Counted from the stretch's first letter, positions 11,182-21,589 are shown. The stretch is DNA of 64,000 nt from Orientallactaga sibirica (GCA_036365145.1 JAEOAD010000040.1:12526501-12590500); one strand, 5' to 3'. The notes: generated from the letters alone by a model not told the origin. Made by a program: numbers and translations.

Positions 11182-11325
11182 AGCCAGGCATGGTGGTGCA
11201 TGCCTTCAGTCCCAGCACTAGGGAGGCAGAGGTAGAAGGATCGCTGTGAGTTTGAGGCCAGCCAGAGAGAGTACATAGGGAATTTCAGGTCAGCCTGGGT
11301 TAGAGCGAGACCCTACCTTAAGCCA
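11182..11325 (+). mobile_element. B1 SINE
   Basis: 'agccaggcatggtggtgcatg' to 'taagccaaaaaaaag'. Confidence 0.85.
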
Positions 11326-11340
11326 AAAAAAAGAGGGGGG

Positions 11341-11560
11341 GGGGCTGGAGAGATGGCTTTGTGGTTCAGGCACTTGCCTGCGAAGCCTAAGGATCTGCAT
11401 TCTACTCTTCAGATCCCACATAAGCCAGACACACAAAGGTGAGGCAAGTGCAAGGTTGCACATGCCCACTAGGTGGCACAAGCGTCTGGAGTTTGATTTC
11501 AATGGCTGAGGCCCTGGTGTGCCAATTTTCTCTCTCTCTCTCTAATTTTTTTTTTTTTAA
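11341..11560 (+). mobile_element. DIP-type SINE, medium form
   Basis: Contains the added segment 'aaaggtgaggcaagtgcaag' and then 'cccactaggtggcacaag' (CTCF-like core at 11466-11479). Confidence 0.85.
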
Positions 11561-11704
11561 GATGGACCAAATGTGCTATTAGCACTTTAGTCAGCAATAG
11601 AGTATTTCTGAAGGGCTGAAGAGGCTACCACGGAGCAGCAAAGAGTCCCAGCAAGAGCCGGCAGGACCATGCAAAGTGGAGTCAGGGCAAGAAATCAAAT
11701 TAGG

Positions 11705-11780
11705 GCCGGGTGTGGTGGCGCATGCCTTTAATTGGGAGGCAGAGGTAGGAGGATTGCCATGAGTTTGAGACCAAAAAAAT
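11705..11780 (+). mobile_element. B1 SINE fragment
   Basis: Left arm only, interrupted at 'gagtttgagaccaaaaaaat'. Confidence 0.75.
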
Positions 11781-11787
11781 AAAGATA

Positions 11788-12083
11788 AAGGGCTGGAGAG
11801 ATGGCTTAGTGGTTAAAGCACCTGCCTCCTAAGCCTAAGAACGCTGGTTCCAATCTCCAGCGGTTCCAATCTCCAGGTCCCACGTTTAGCCAGATGCAAA
11901 GTGACGCAAGGGCGCAATGCCACACTTGACCACAAGGGGGCGCACGCTTCTGGATTTCATTCACAGCAGCAGAGAGGCTGCTGGCACACCCATCTCTATC
12001 TGTCTTCCTCTCCTCTCTCTGTCTCTCTCTCTGTCTCCCAAAAAAATAATAAAAATAAAATAATAATAATAAATAAATAAAAT
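11788..12083 (+). mobile_element. DIP-type SINE, long form
   Basis: Contains a doubled 'ggttccaatctccag' (11847 and 11862) and the CTCF-like core 'ccacaagggggcgc' at 11930-11943. Long AATA-rich tail. Confidence 0.85.
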
Positions 12084-12677
12084 TAGAGGCAGCAGTCTTC
12101 CCTAATGTGATCTTTTAGGCCAAAGCTTTGTGCAGTGGTAGATGGCTTGTCTTACTAGAACAGTCCGTGCCCATTGACACTGGCAATAAGCCCCTGCCTG
12201 CAGGATGACTACTGCCCTCCTGACTTCTTCAACCAAAGGGAAGACAGGTTGTCTTGCTGAAGCAGGGCTAGCAGAGCACAGGTCCAAACACCAATGCTGA
12301 GTATATCCATTCTGAGGCTCTGAGGCACTGGTGAGCCCAGGAAGTCAACTGTCCCGTGAGTTCTCTGTTTGCTCCTGGGCTGGGATAGGAGGGGACCGCA
12401 GAAGTCACTTACTGCACCCTTTCAAGCTCTGCAGTTGTGTGTCACAGGAAGCAGGAGTGTGCCAACAGGTGAGGAGGTGGCTCTGATCTGCTTGACCCCT
12501 CCTGTCTCAGCACTGACACAGGAATCCCCGCTACAGATTCTGAGATTGGCGAGCACCAAATTCCCTGAAAATAGACAACTTTGGGGGTGACTTAGCAAAT
12601 CATTTGAGCCTGAGTCCCATGCATTCAAACAGCGTCTTGTCCTGCCTGAAGTGCCTGTGAGGGGCCTGGCTGAAGGC
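12084..12677. other. Unannotated stretch
   Basis: About 590 bases of apparently unique sequence; no gene or repeat seen. Confidence 0.4.
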
Positions 12678-12752
12678 ATTTCTTCTTTTCTTTTCTTTTC
12701 TTTCTTTCTTTCTTTTTCTTTTTCTTTCTTTCTTTCTTTCTTTCTCTCTTTC

Positions 12753-12803
<51 letters not shown>
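12678..12803. repeat. (TTTC)n pyrimidine tract
   Basis: About 126 bases of almost pure T/C on the + strand. Long open frames of K/E/R repeats across it are artefacts of the repeat. Confidence 0.9.
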
Positions 12804-12852
12804 GAAGTACAAGCAAGCACTTTTATTGAAAAAAGAAAAGTAAAAGAACAAG

Positions 12853-13113
12853 GGTTGGAGAGATGGCTTAGCAGTTAAGGTGCTCGCCTGAGAAGCCTAA
12901 GGACCCATGTTCGACTCTCCAGATCCCACATTAGCCAGACGCACAAAGGTGAGGCAAGCGCAAGGTCACCCATGCCCACTAGGTGGCGCAAGTGTTTGGA
13001 GTTCAATTTCAGTGGCTGAGACCCTGGCACGCTAATTCTCTCTTTCTCTCACAAGCGTGGGCACACACTCTCTAAAAAATAATGTAAAATAAAGTAAGTT
13101 AAAAAAAAAAAAA
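12853..13113 (+). mobile_element. DIP-type SINE, medium form
   Basis: Head 'ggttggagagatggcttagc'. CTCF-like core 'ccactaggtggcgc' at 12976-12989. Confidence 0.85.
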
Positions 13114-13167
13114 GAACAAAAGTTCTCTGCATAGCAGAGAGGGGACCCAAGACCTTATTTGGGATTC

Positions 13168-13386
13168 ATTTCTTTTTTAAAGATTTTATTTTTATATTTA
13201 TTAGAGACAGAGAGAGGGAAGAGAGGGAGAGGGAGAATAGGTGCTCCAGGGCCTCTAGTCACTGCAAAAGAACTCCAGACGCATGTGCCCCCTTGTGCAT
13301 CTGGCTTATGTAAGACCTGGAGAATTGAACTGGGGTCCTTAGGCTTTGCAGGCATGTGCCTTAGCCGCTAGGCCATCTCTCCAGCC
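13168..13386 (-). mobile_element. DIP-type SINE, short form
   Basis: Tail 'ttttttaaagattttatttt', head complement 'ccatctctccagcc' ends at 13386. Confidence 0.85.
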
Positions 13387-14139
13387 TTGAAGGCATTTCT
13401 TTAAGCGATGGAAGGAGCAGTTCGCAGGTGAGAAGGTTCTAACAGCATTGGATGCATTACGTAGCGTGGTGGAGCATGGCTCATCCATAGGCAGAAACCA
13501 CATCAAAACCTGCTCCGGACTGTGCCGAATGATTTTGCAATGGTTTGTTAAAAACAACAAACCAACAGGATTCCCACACTTCTTCTCCACACTTCTTCTG
13601 CTTGTCATTTTCTGTCGGGCGCAGCAGCCAAGTCTGACAGGTCCATACCAACCCCACAGTCAAGTGTGTATCTCGAACATCTGGAACTCCCTAATCTTAG
13701 ATTGGGAAGAGGGAGAGGAGGGACACCCCAATTCTGAGCAGGGATGGAGAGAATATAGCAGGAAGGCAGTTCACCTGGAAAGTGAGGCATATATCAGGCC
13801 TTGAAGCTGGAGGTAGACCTGTGTCCCGACTTCTAGCAAACTCGGAGTGTCACCACCCAAGTAGTCGCAGGTGTTAAAGGACATTTGACTTTAATCCCGC
13901 TTGATTGGGTTGATGATCCTATTCCATCTTGGGAGGTTTCACCCACACACAGTGGGACACCTACTGAAGTGGGCCCCTCACCCTTTGCTATGGGATACTG
14001 GCCTGGTAACAGCAAGCCTGGGGCCTCTGGGCTTTCGTTAGGAAGTTCGGGGGAGGGGTGAAGGAGTGGTGACAGAGTGGCCTACCCAAGCCCTGAAGAA
14101 GGGCATTCCTCTTGAGGTTGGATAAATGGCCCAACGGTC
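13387..14139. other. Repeat-free stretch upstream of HOPX
   Basis: About 750 bases without recognised repeats. Several 60-118 codon frames overlap on both strands, none with a donor or acceptor that would make it a convincing exon. Confidence 0.4.
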
Positions 14140-14185
14140 TGTCTTTTCTATCTCTCTCTGCTTGCAAATAAATAAATAAAAATAT
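14140..14185 (+). mobile_element. DIP-type SINE tail fragment
   Basis: 'tctctctctgcttgcaaataaataaataaa' only. Confidence 0.6.
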
Positions 14186-14202
14186 TTTTAAAAACTTTAT
14201 TG

Positions 14203-14418
14203 GGCTGGAGAGATGGCTTAGCAGTTAAGGCGCCTGCCTCCTAAGCCTATAGAACGCTGGTTCCAATCTCCAGCAGTTCCAATCTCCAGGTCGCACTCGA
14301 CCACAAGGGGGCGCACACATCTGGATTTCGTTCGCAGCAGCTGCTGGCGCGCCCATCTCTGTCTGTTGTCCTCTCCCTTTCTCTCTCTCTGTCTCTCTCT
14401 CAAAAAAAAAAAAAAAAC
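14203..14418 (+). mobile_element. DIP-type SINE, long form
   Basis: Doubled 'ggttccaatctccag'-type block. CTCF-like core at 14301-14314. The usual 'cagatgcaaagtgacgcaag' block is deleted. Confidence 0.85.
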
Positions 14419-14429
14419 AAACTTTATAG

Positions 14430-14637
14430 CTGGGCTGGAGAGAGGGCATAGTGGTTAAGACACTTGCCTGGAAAGCCTAAGGACCTAGGTTCAACCCCAG
14501 AACCCACGTAAGCCAGATGTGCATGGTGGCGCATGCATCTGGAGTTTGTTTGCAGTGGCTAGAGGCCCTGGTGTGCCCATTCTCTCCCCATTGCTGTCTC
14601 AAATAAATAAATAACTAGAAATAAAATATTTTAAAAA
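14430..14637 (+). mobile_element. DIP-type SINE, short form
   Basis: Immediately follows the previous copy. Head 'tgggctggagagagggcata'. Confidence 0.85.
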
Positions 14638-14756
14638 CTTTATACCTGTTATTTGTGAATTTGTAGGAATTTTTTCTTCTATAACTTTATATATGTACTT
14701 CAAATTTTCTACAGTATTGTCATCAGAAAAAAATGCAAATATATATTCACATCATT

Positions 14757-14938
14757 ATCTTTAATTTAATTTATTTGAGAGAGAATGGGTGCACCAGGAC
14801 CTCTGGCCACTGTAAACAAACTCTAGATGCATGCGCCACCTTGTGCATCTGGCTTTACATGAGAACTTGGGAACCGAACTTGAGTCCTTTGGATTTTCAG
14901 GCCAGCGCCTTAATAGCTAAGTCATCTCCTCTGCCTAT
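14757..14938 (-). mobile_element. DIP-type SINE, short form
   Basis: Head complement is diverged ('gtcatctcctctgcc'). Confidence 0.75.
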
Positions 14939-14944
14939 CATCTT

Positions 14945-15138
14945 TTTAAAAATTAAAAAAATATTTTATTATTTGCAAGCAGAGAGAGAGAGAGAGAACA
15001 AGAATTGGCGTGCCAGGATCTCTAGCAATTGCAAACGAACTCCAGACCCATGCACCACCTTGTGCATCTGGGTTGACATGGGCACTGGGGAATCGAACCC
15101 AGGTCGGCAGGCTTTGTAGGCAAGCGCCTTCACCGGAG
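14945..15138 (-). mobile_element. DIP-type SINE, head truncated
   Basis: Ends 'gcaagcgccttcaccgga', about 140 bases before the HOPX CpG region. Confidence 0.75.
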
Positions 15139-15603
15139 CATCATTACCTTTTTAGGCACTGTTTCCATTTTCCCAACTTGGGTAGGTCATTTCTGCCCCG
15201 TGGCTAGTCTCTCTGGACAAGTGTGCAGTCATCAGCCCTCCCTGGAAGTGTCCTCACGTGCTAACCCTGTCTATAGAGGCGGGTGCCACGCGGGGGAGGG
15301 GGAGGAGGCGTGTCTACTGTGTCCAGACCAGCCACCTCACGTCTGTCCGTCGTTTGTCCCCAGGGGACTCTGTCGGAAGGCAGCATTTCAGCTTGTCCTC
15401 CATTCGGTCCTCTGGGAGGGCAGGGCGTCCTCTTCCTCTCACCGTCCTCGGCCAGGTTGGGGACATTCCCGGGAGCGAGGCCGGGGAGGGCGCACGGCGG
15501 GGGACTGCGCAGCCCGGGAGGGCGCAGCCGGGGAGGGCGCCCGCGAGCTCGGCGCGGGCTGTCGCAGGGCCCGGCTCATCTCGAGCTCGTCTCTCCGCGC
15601 AGC

Positions 15604-15635
15604 AGTGCCGTGCCGTGCCGTGCCTTGCCGTGCCG
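15604..15635 (+). repeat. (GTGCC)n run in HOPX 5' UTR
   Basis: Six GTGCC-type units, one altered to CTTGCC, ending six bases before the start codon. Confidence 0.8.
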
Positions 15636-15640
15636 GGACC

Positions 15641-15784
15641 ATGTCTGCGCAGACCGCGAGCGGCCCCACGGAGGACCAGGTGGAGATCCTGGAGTACAAC
15701 TTCAACAAGGTCAACAAGCACCCCGACCCCACCACGCTGTGTCTGATCGCGGCCGAGGCCGGCCTCACCGAGGAGGAGACGCAG
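15641..15784 (+). CDS. HOPX: HOPX homeodomain-only protein, first coding segment (residues 1-48)
   Basis: HOPX is a small nuclear cofactor with an atypical homeodomain. In other mammals it is known to antagonise SRF-dependent transcription and recruit histone deacetylase in heart, and it marks several stem-cell populations. It does not bind DNA itself. The sequence opens MSAQTASGPTEDQVEILEYN and continues through homeodomain helices 1 and 2 to ...GLTEEETQ, ending at the donor CAG|GTGAGA in phase 0. The ATG has A at -3. It is chosen because the joined product is 73 residues, the family's standard length. Residues Q4, N25, P30 and T43 look mouse-like rather than human-like from memory. Longer frames across the same GC-rich DNA are shadows. 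Joined to 25010-25087. Confidence 0.97.
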
Positions 15785-15886
15785 GTGAGACCGCGCCGCG
15801 CGCGCCGCGCGCCGTTATAGCGTGGATGGTTCCTCCCCCCGCGCGTGCCAGAGCCCCGCATCGCTCCCAGGGGGACGTCTGTCCGC

Positions 15887-16086
15887 TTCCATCCCCATCA
15901 CCATCCCCATCCCACCATCCCCATCTCACTATCACCATCCCTATCCCGCCATCACCGCCTCCATCCCCACCCCACCATCCCCATCCCAGCATCCCCATCC
16001 CAGTATCCCCATCCCACCATCACTATCCCCATCCCTACCACCATCATCCCCTTCCCACCATCACCGCCTCCATCCCCATCCCACCG
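15887..16086 (+). repeat. CCCATC-rich minisatellite in HOPX intron
   Basis: About 200 bases of degenerate units built from CCATCACCATCCC and CATCCCCATCCCAC, starting about 100 bases after the splice donor. Open in all three + strand frames, which produces proline/serine/histidine-rich shadow frames. Confidence 0.85.
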
Positions 16087-16570
16087 TCGCACAGCCCACG
16101 GTCACCTTCATCTTCCTGGCTGGCTTTCCACGGTCTCCCCTCGCTTTCCAGTCTGTTCCACTGGAAGCAGCATCCCGCCAGTTCTCCTTTCGGTTTCCCC
16201 GGCTCAGCAGCCCTCCGTCAGGGAAAGCCCGTTCTTTGCACAGTTGGAAGGGACCTTGGCGATCCGCTAAAACTCTGTCCTCACGTTTGGCATATCTGGA
16301 ATCTGAGGCCCGGGGGCGGGGAGCTGCCAGGGTCTTTTAGCATGCTTTTCCCACCGCGCTAGCTGCCGCTTCCCCTAAGCTGAAAACCCCCAAAGGCATG
16401 TGGCCCTGGAGGTTTGGTTCCGACTTTGAAACCCCCCCTAGTTCTAAGGTTCTTTTCCACGAAGGTAGATATGTGTCATTACAGTGGCAGCTGCTGTCTG
16501 CTTGAGTGTCGAGCTGGGGACCCACACTTTCCCCCTTGATTTATCTTTTTTTTTTTTTTTTAATATTTCC
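16087..16570. other. HOPX intron, no recognised repeat
   Basis: CpG density falls off here. Ends in a T17 run at 16546-16562. Confidence 0.4.
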
Positions 16571-16571
16571 C

Positions 16572-16735
16572 TAGCCGGGCCTGGAGGCGCATGCCTTTAA
16601 CCCCAGCACTTGGGAGGCAGAGGTAGGAGGGATGGCTGTGAGTTCAAGGCCACCCTGAGACTACAGAGTGAATTCCAGGTCAGCCTGGACTAGAGACTGA
16701 GACCCTACCTGGAAAAACAACCAACCAAAAAAAAT
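16572..16735 (+). mobile_element. B1 SINE
   Basis: 'tagccgggcctggaggcgca' to 'aaccaaccaaaaaaaa'. Confidence 0.85.
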
Positions 16736-17340
16736 TCCCATATTATCCTGAAAACTGTTGAGGTTAGACAGCGCACATCACTGACTTTAGCTGTTGGAGC
16801 CCCTCACTCCTCCCCGCATCCCAACCAAACTTTGCCTTCTCTTTTCCCGGTTGTCATGGAAAGACTTGTAATGCGTGATAAACTACTTGGTAACTGATCT
16901 CGGTGTCCGTCCCTCCCCCCCCCTCATCTCAGCCCTCAGCGCAGACATCCTTATTCCTCCCCTTTTTCTACACTTTGTCTCCTTCGCCCCTCTCACTTGA
17001 AGCTTTAAACCTTGTAACGGGTGTTTCATGGGATCCTGGAACCAGGACTCTGGGCTCCAAGTTCGAGATGACCAGCGGCAATTTGGACAACTCGCGCATT
17101 CAATAGAAAGGCAAACAGATGTTTCTAGCAGACGCCTGCCATGGCGATCTGACTAGCCAGAGCCAGAACCCAAAGGAAGGTTAATTTACTGTACCCAAGC
17201 CTAACAGCTCACATTTCTTGGAACCCCTGGGAAGGCAGGCTGCTGAAGTTTTATCATTGAAAAATGCCATGCTATATTTAGAAAAGAGAACTGGTGGTGG
17301 AGACAGCTCATCCTTTAAGAACAAGGCTGTGGGATTCTTT
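16736..17340. other. HOPX intron, no recognised repeat
   Basis: About 600 bases. Includes a C9 run at 16913-16922. No exon supported. Confidence 0.4.
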
Positions 17341-17553
17341 TCTTTTTTTTTTTTTTTCAATTTTTATTTATTTATTTGAGAGTGGGGAGAGGGAGAGAGA
17401 ATGGGCACGCCAGGGCATCCAGCAACTGCAAATGAACTCCAGACACATGCGCCACCTTGTGCATCTGGCTTAACGTGGGTCCTGGGGAATTGAACCTGGG
17501 TCCTTTGGCTTTGTAGGCAAGTGCCTTAATCGCTAAGCCATCTCTCCAGCCCA
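17341..17553 (-). mobile_element. DIP-type SINE, short form
   Basis: T-run tail at 17343, head complement 'gccatctctccagccc' at 17538. Confidence 0.85.
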
Positions 17554-17676
17554 AGGCTATGGGATTCTATGGTACAGTACCAATAAGAGATCTAACCTGT
17601 TCTCAGCCCCTAGTTGTCCAATAGCATGTTACAATCTGTCTCTTTACCTATAAACTAGAACAATCAGTTTATCTTT

Positions 17677-17678
<2 letters not shown>

Positions 17679-17716
<38 letters not shown>
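17679..17716. repeat. (TG)n/(CG)n microsatellite
   Basis: About 15 TG repeats followed by CGCGCG. Confidence 0.9.
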
Positions 17717-17718
<2 letters not shown>

Positions 17719-17795
17719 CTTTACTGGGAATTGAACCTGGTGCCTTGAGCATGCTAAACCTGCACTCTACCACTGAACTATACTCCCACCCCCAT
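17717..17795 (-). mobile_element. ID-like (tRNA-Ala type) SINE fragment
   Basis: 'actgggaattgaacctggtgcc...ctctaccactgaactatactcccac' is the complement of an ID/tRNA-type promoter region. Confidence 0.6.
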
Positions 17796-17825
17796 GTTAA
17801 CCCTTTTTAAAAATTTCTTTAAAAG

Positions 17826-17887
17826 ATTATATATGTATGTATATATATATATATACATATACATACATATATGTATATATATATATA

Positions 17888-17924
<37 letters not shown>
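17826..17924. repeat. (TA)n / (ATGTAT)n microsatellite
   Basis: About 100 bases of interrupted TA, grown at the tail of the adjoining reverse SINE. Confidence 0.9.
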
Positions 17925-17927
<3 letters not shown>

Positions 17928-18122
17928 TAGAGAAAGAGAGAGGGAAAGAGAAAGAGGGAGAGTGAGAATATGTGCACCAGGGCCTCCAGCCACTGCAAAT
18001 GAACTCCAGACGTGTGCACCCCCCCTTGTGGCATGTGGCTCACATCAGACCTGGAGAATTGAACCAGGGTTCTTAGGCTTCGCAGGCATGTGCCTTAACC
18101 ACTAAGCTATCTCTCCAGCCCC
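17925..18122 (-). mobile_element. DIP-type SINE, short form
   Basis: GA-rich block at 17930-17966, head complement ends at 18122. Confidence 0.85.
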
Positions 18123-18164
18123 CATGTTAAACTTTGTAATGACAAATATTTGACATATATTCCT

Positions 18165-18355
18165 CCAGGTAGCTTCCACGATTGTTAAGTCATTTGTCAC
18201 AACAATCCTGAGAGAAGAGGTATTGCTAGGTAAGAGACTCAAGGCCCAGCAGGGTGAAGTCACTTACGATGACAACTAGAAGGTGACCAAGCTTAGGACT
18301 TGAACCTTGGCAGTCTGGCTCCTTATGCCTGACTTTGGTCACGTTCTGCTGTCTC
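18165..18355 (+). mobile_element. MIR SINE
   Basis: Old mammal-wide repeat: 'gtcatttgtcacaacaatcctgagag', then '..ttaggacttgaaccttggcagtctggctcc'. The layout matches the MIR consensus across about 190 bases. Confidence 0.75.
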
Positions 18356-18516
18356 CACAGAGGAAGGATAGACACAACTTGATGGGGTGGGAGGGAAGGA
18401 TTAAAAGCTTAATTCATGCGATAGTTCTTTCTCCAAAACACACTGTGCATTAGGTGACCGTCACTCCAAGCTATGCTCAACCTTCTCTTGGGATTCTCTT
18501 GACCAGGAGGATTCAT

Positions 18517-18663
18517 TTTTTTTTTCCAAGGTAGGGTCTCACTCTAGCTCAGGCTGACCTGGAATTCACTCTGTAGTCTCAGGGTGGCCTTGAACTCCTG
18601 GCAATCCTCCTACCTCTGCCTCCTGAGTGTTGGGATTAAAGGCGTCACCACCACACCCGGCTT
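18517..18663 (-). mobile_element. B1 SINE
   Basis: 'tttttccaaggtagggtctc' to 'tcaccaccacacccggctt'. Confidence 0.85.
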
Positions 18664-18664
18664 G

Positions 18665-18885
18665 ATTTTTAAAAAATATTTTTATTTATTTGAAAGAGAT
18701 AGAGAGAGAAAGAGGCAGGTAGAGAGAGAGAGAGAATGGGTGCGTCAGGGCCTCCAGCCACTGCAAACGAACTCCAGACGCGTGCGCCCCCTTGTGCATC
18801 TGGCTTAGGTGGGTACTGGGGAATTGAACCTGGGTTCTTTGGCTTTGCAGGCAAGTGCCTTAACTGCTAAGCCATCTCTCCAGCC
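18665..18885 (-). mobile_element. DIP-type SINE, short form
   Basis: Directly abuts the B1. Head complement 'gccatctctccagcct'. Confidence 0.85.
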
Positions 18886-19377
18886 TGACCTGGAGAATGG
18901 AAATAAAATCTAGTAAGGGCAATAAGAAAGGGCACTGGCCTTCTAACGTGGTTGAAGTTAACAAATGCAGACAGCACCGTGTCATTTTCTCTCTTCTGCC
19001 CATCTTCAAGCGAACAAATGGAAGAGCCTGCCTGACATGACTGGGTGAGGGTGAGTCAGCTTCTAGGGTGGGGCCGGCTTCCTCTTCCTGCCACGGGCCA
19101 ACACCTTTGCCACGGCTGCCTCTGCTCAGCTTGCCCCTCTGTCTTCCTGCCTAGACCTGCAGGGAAGCACCTGGAACCCGGAGCTCAGAGAGAGGCCCGG
19201 CTTCCTAAGTGTCAGCAATGAAGCGTTCTAGGTAGCTCAGGCTGCCTGCTCTATTGCTTCTTGTTGGACGGGGGCCATCTTCCCATTCTTTCTTACTCTC
19301 ACTCCACCACCTCTGCGTACACTGGGCGGGTGAGAGTGGTTTGGTAATTTTCTTTCTTCTTCTTTCAAATAGGTTTA
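18886..19377. other. HOPX intron, no recognised repeat
   Basis: About 490 bases. GC-richer patch at 19060-19200. Confidence 0.4.
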
Positions 19378-19379
19378 TA

Positions 19380-19650
19380 AAAAATATATTCATTTATTTA
19401 TTCATTCATTCATTTATTTAGAGGTTGAGGACAACCCTGGGGTATTTCTCCTCTCCTTCCACCTTCTTTTGAGCTAGGGTCTCACCTCTGGATTCTCCCA
19501 GCTCTGCTTCCCATTATTACAGGAGCATCAGAATCACAGACGTTTGCATCACTTTGCATCCAGCTTTATGCGGGTGCTGAAAACTGAACTCAGCTCGGAA
19601 GGCTTGCAAGCAAGCATCTCTGGCCAGTGAGCCATCTCCCCAGCCCTGTT
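19380..19650 (-). mobile_element. B3/B2-related SINE
   Basis: Head complement 'gtgagccatctccccagccc' at 19627 with a body unlike DIP ('gagctagggtctcacctctgg', 'tttatgcgggtgctgaaaac'). Carries an (ATTC/ATTT)n tail at 19386-19421. Confidence 0.55.
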
Positions 19651-19697
19651 TCTGTAAACTTCTTGGATACCATTTAACATGTTTTAAAAGTGTTTTC

Positions 19698-19858
19698 TGC
19701 CGGGCGTGGTGGCGCATGCCTTTAATCCCAGCACTTGGGAGGCAGAGGTAGGAGGATCGCTGAGAGTTCGAGGCCATCCTGAGAATACATAGTTAATTCC
19801 AGGTCAGCCTGGACCAGAGTGAGACCCTACCTCACAAAACAAAACAAAACAAAAAAGT
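19698..19858 (+). mobile_element. B1 SINE
   Basis: 'gccgggcgtggtggcgcatg' with an (AAAAC)n tail. Confidence 0.88.
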
Positions 19859-19863
19859 TTTCT

Positions 19864-20060
19864 GAGGCTGGGCATGGTGGCGCATGCCTTTCATCCCAGC
19901 ACATGGGAGACTGGGGTAGGAGGATCACTGTGAGTTCAGAAGCTACCTAGAGACTACGTAGTGAATTCCAGGTCAGGCTGTGCTAGAAAGCAAAACCCTA
20001 TCTCGATAAAACAAGAAACAAAACACAAAACAAACAACAACAACAAAAAAAAAAAAAATG
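19864..20060 (+). mobile_element. B1 SINE
   Basis: Second adjacent copy, more diverged, long (AAC)n-rich tail. Confidence 0.85.
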
Positions 20061-20061
20061 T

Positions 20062-20325
20062 TTTCTGGAGACAGGGAGATGGATCTGTGAATAAAAGCAC
20101 TTTACAAAGTCACAAGTATGAGGGCTGAGAGGGCCTGAGGTCACCTGAGTTCAATTCCCCACACCTATATAAACAGTGGGCATGGCTGTACATGCCCTCC
20201 AGGTGGGGGGGGAGCGGGACTCCATCTCAAAGAAGTGCAGGAAGGAGTGGTAGAGGACTACACCTCTCATTCTCCTCTGGTCTTCACACATGGCTGTGGT
20301 GTGAACATCTGCACCCACACATATA
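20062..20325 (+). mobile_element. B3-like SINE (uncertain)
   Basis: tRNA-like head 'ggagacagggagatggatctgtg' and B box 'gagttcaattccccac'. The body does not match DIP. Ends at the CA repeat. Confidence 0.45.
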
Positions 20326-20327
20326 AA

Positions 20328-20363
<36 letters not shown>
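20328..20363. repeat. (CA)n microsatellite
   Basis: 18 pure CA units. Confidence 0.93.
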
Positions 20364-20365
<2 letters not shown>

Positions 20366-20672
20366 TATCTTCTATAAGAAGAAAAGTGTCTTCTGGAGAT
20401 ACGAGACCAAATGACGATCTTGCAGGCATTAATACAATTGTTTTTACATGCAGCAGTCTTTTAGGGGTCTATTAAACAGCTCCATGGAAGTCAGGACTAG
20501 CTGATCCTCACATATCAGGGGTATCTGCTGTCAGCCTGACCCCTTTCTGTGTTATTTAGCAGTGTGCCCCTTTTCCATGTGGAGGGGTGGCAAAAGCCAG
20601 AATAATATTCAACACCTTCTCACCGTCATCTCCCCTTGACAGCATCTCCAGAGATAGAATCATGTTTTTATT

Positions 20673-20875
20673 TTCAGTTTTGATATTTATTTACTTGAGA
20701 GAAAGAGGCAGAGAGAGAGAGTGGGTACACCAGGGCCTCCAGCCACTGCAAACAAATTCCAGATGCATATGCCGCCCCCTTGGTGCATCTGGTTTACATG
20801 GGCCCTGGAGAATTGAACCAGGATCCTTTGGCTTTGCAGGCAAATGCCTTAACTGCTAAGCCATCTCTCCAGTCC
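20673..20875 (-). mobile_element. DIP-type SINE, short form
   Basis: Head complement 'gccatctctccagtccc' at 20859. Confidence 0.85.
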
Positions 20876-20877
20876 CT

Positions 20878-20997
20878 CTTTTTTTTTTTAAGACAAGGTT
20901 TATCTGTGTAGCCCATGTGCTGGTCATAAACTCATAATCCTCCTGCCTCAGCCTACTGAGTGTCAGTATTATATGCATGCCCCACCACACCCAGCAT
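20878..20997 (-). mobile_element. Old B1-related SINE
   Basis: 'tttaagacaaggtttatctgtgtagccc...tgccccaccacacccagcat', diverged from the young B1 copies here. Confidence 0.6.
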
Positions 20998-20999
20998 CA

Positions 21000-21540
21000 T
21001 GTTAGTTTCCCAGATCAAGTACTCTTTTAGTCAGAGAGAAATAAGCAAGGGATGCTCTTGAGAGATCATTGCTGATTCACATTGCTAGTTGGGAGGGGGC
21101 AGAGATGCAGGAAGCAGAGCGGTCCGACTAGAGAGCTTTGTGGACCTATTTCCTGTTCCTTCCCCCTCATGACTTCAGATGGGTAATGTACCACCATCCC
21201 AGCAAGGTTTACGGGAGGCACATCTCATGAGATGGTGTGAAAACCGTCATACTTATGAGTCACAAAAGGACCTGCAGCCCTCTAGAATCGTCCCACTTTA
21301 GGACCCGTAGGGACTCAGTGCAGTGAGTGGCCCTAATGGAAAGCACTTTGTAAAGGGAATTGGCTGGGATCCTAGAATTTTTTTTTTTCTCTCTCTCTCA
21401 TGACAGCAATCTAAATAGTTCCTACATTTAAGTTACATGAAATCTTACAGAATCTAAACTCCTGTGTCTTCCTATCACTGTTTGGAATTGTATTAGAAGG
21501 GCCTGGGAAAGCCCTTTTATCAGCCACCTCCCAGTGTTCT
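21000..21540. other. HOPX intron, no recognised repeat
   Basis: About 540 bases. I see no repeat or exon. Confidence 0.4.
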
Positions 21541-21542
21541 CT

Positions 21543-21546
<4 letters not shown>

Positions 21547-21582
<36 letters not shown>
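21547..21582. repeat. (CA)n microsatellite
   Basis: About 18 CA units. Confidence 0.93.
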
Positions 21583-21585
<3 letters not shown>

Positions 21586-21589
21586 CAAG

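Larger units (their letters stand above)
15280..15830 (+). promoter_or_regulatory. HOPX: CpG-rich HOPX promoter / 5' region
   Basis: The only CpG-dense stretch in the window. Three related GC-box-like units (gggagggcgc) stand at about 15484-15542, followed by a (GTGCC)n run up to the start codon. There is no TATA box in an obvious position. Two acceptor-like sites precede the ATG: 'tttgtccccag' with exon start at 15364, and 'tctctccgcgcag' with exon start at 15603. The segment could therefore be a transcription start, an internal exon fed by an upstream first exon, or both. HOPX orthologues are known to use several 5' exons; I cannot place upstream ones here. Confidence 0.7.

Noticed and set aside
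12422..12878. Frames of repeated K/E/R or F/L/S
   Set aside because: Translation of the (TTTC)n tract, present in several phases and on both strands.
15200..16362. Long open frames (135-359 codons) across the HOPX CpG region on both strands
   Set aside because: GC-rich DNA and the CCCATC minisatellite lack stop codons in several phases. The real frame is fixed by the HOPX protein at 15641-15784 and its donor.
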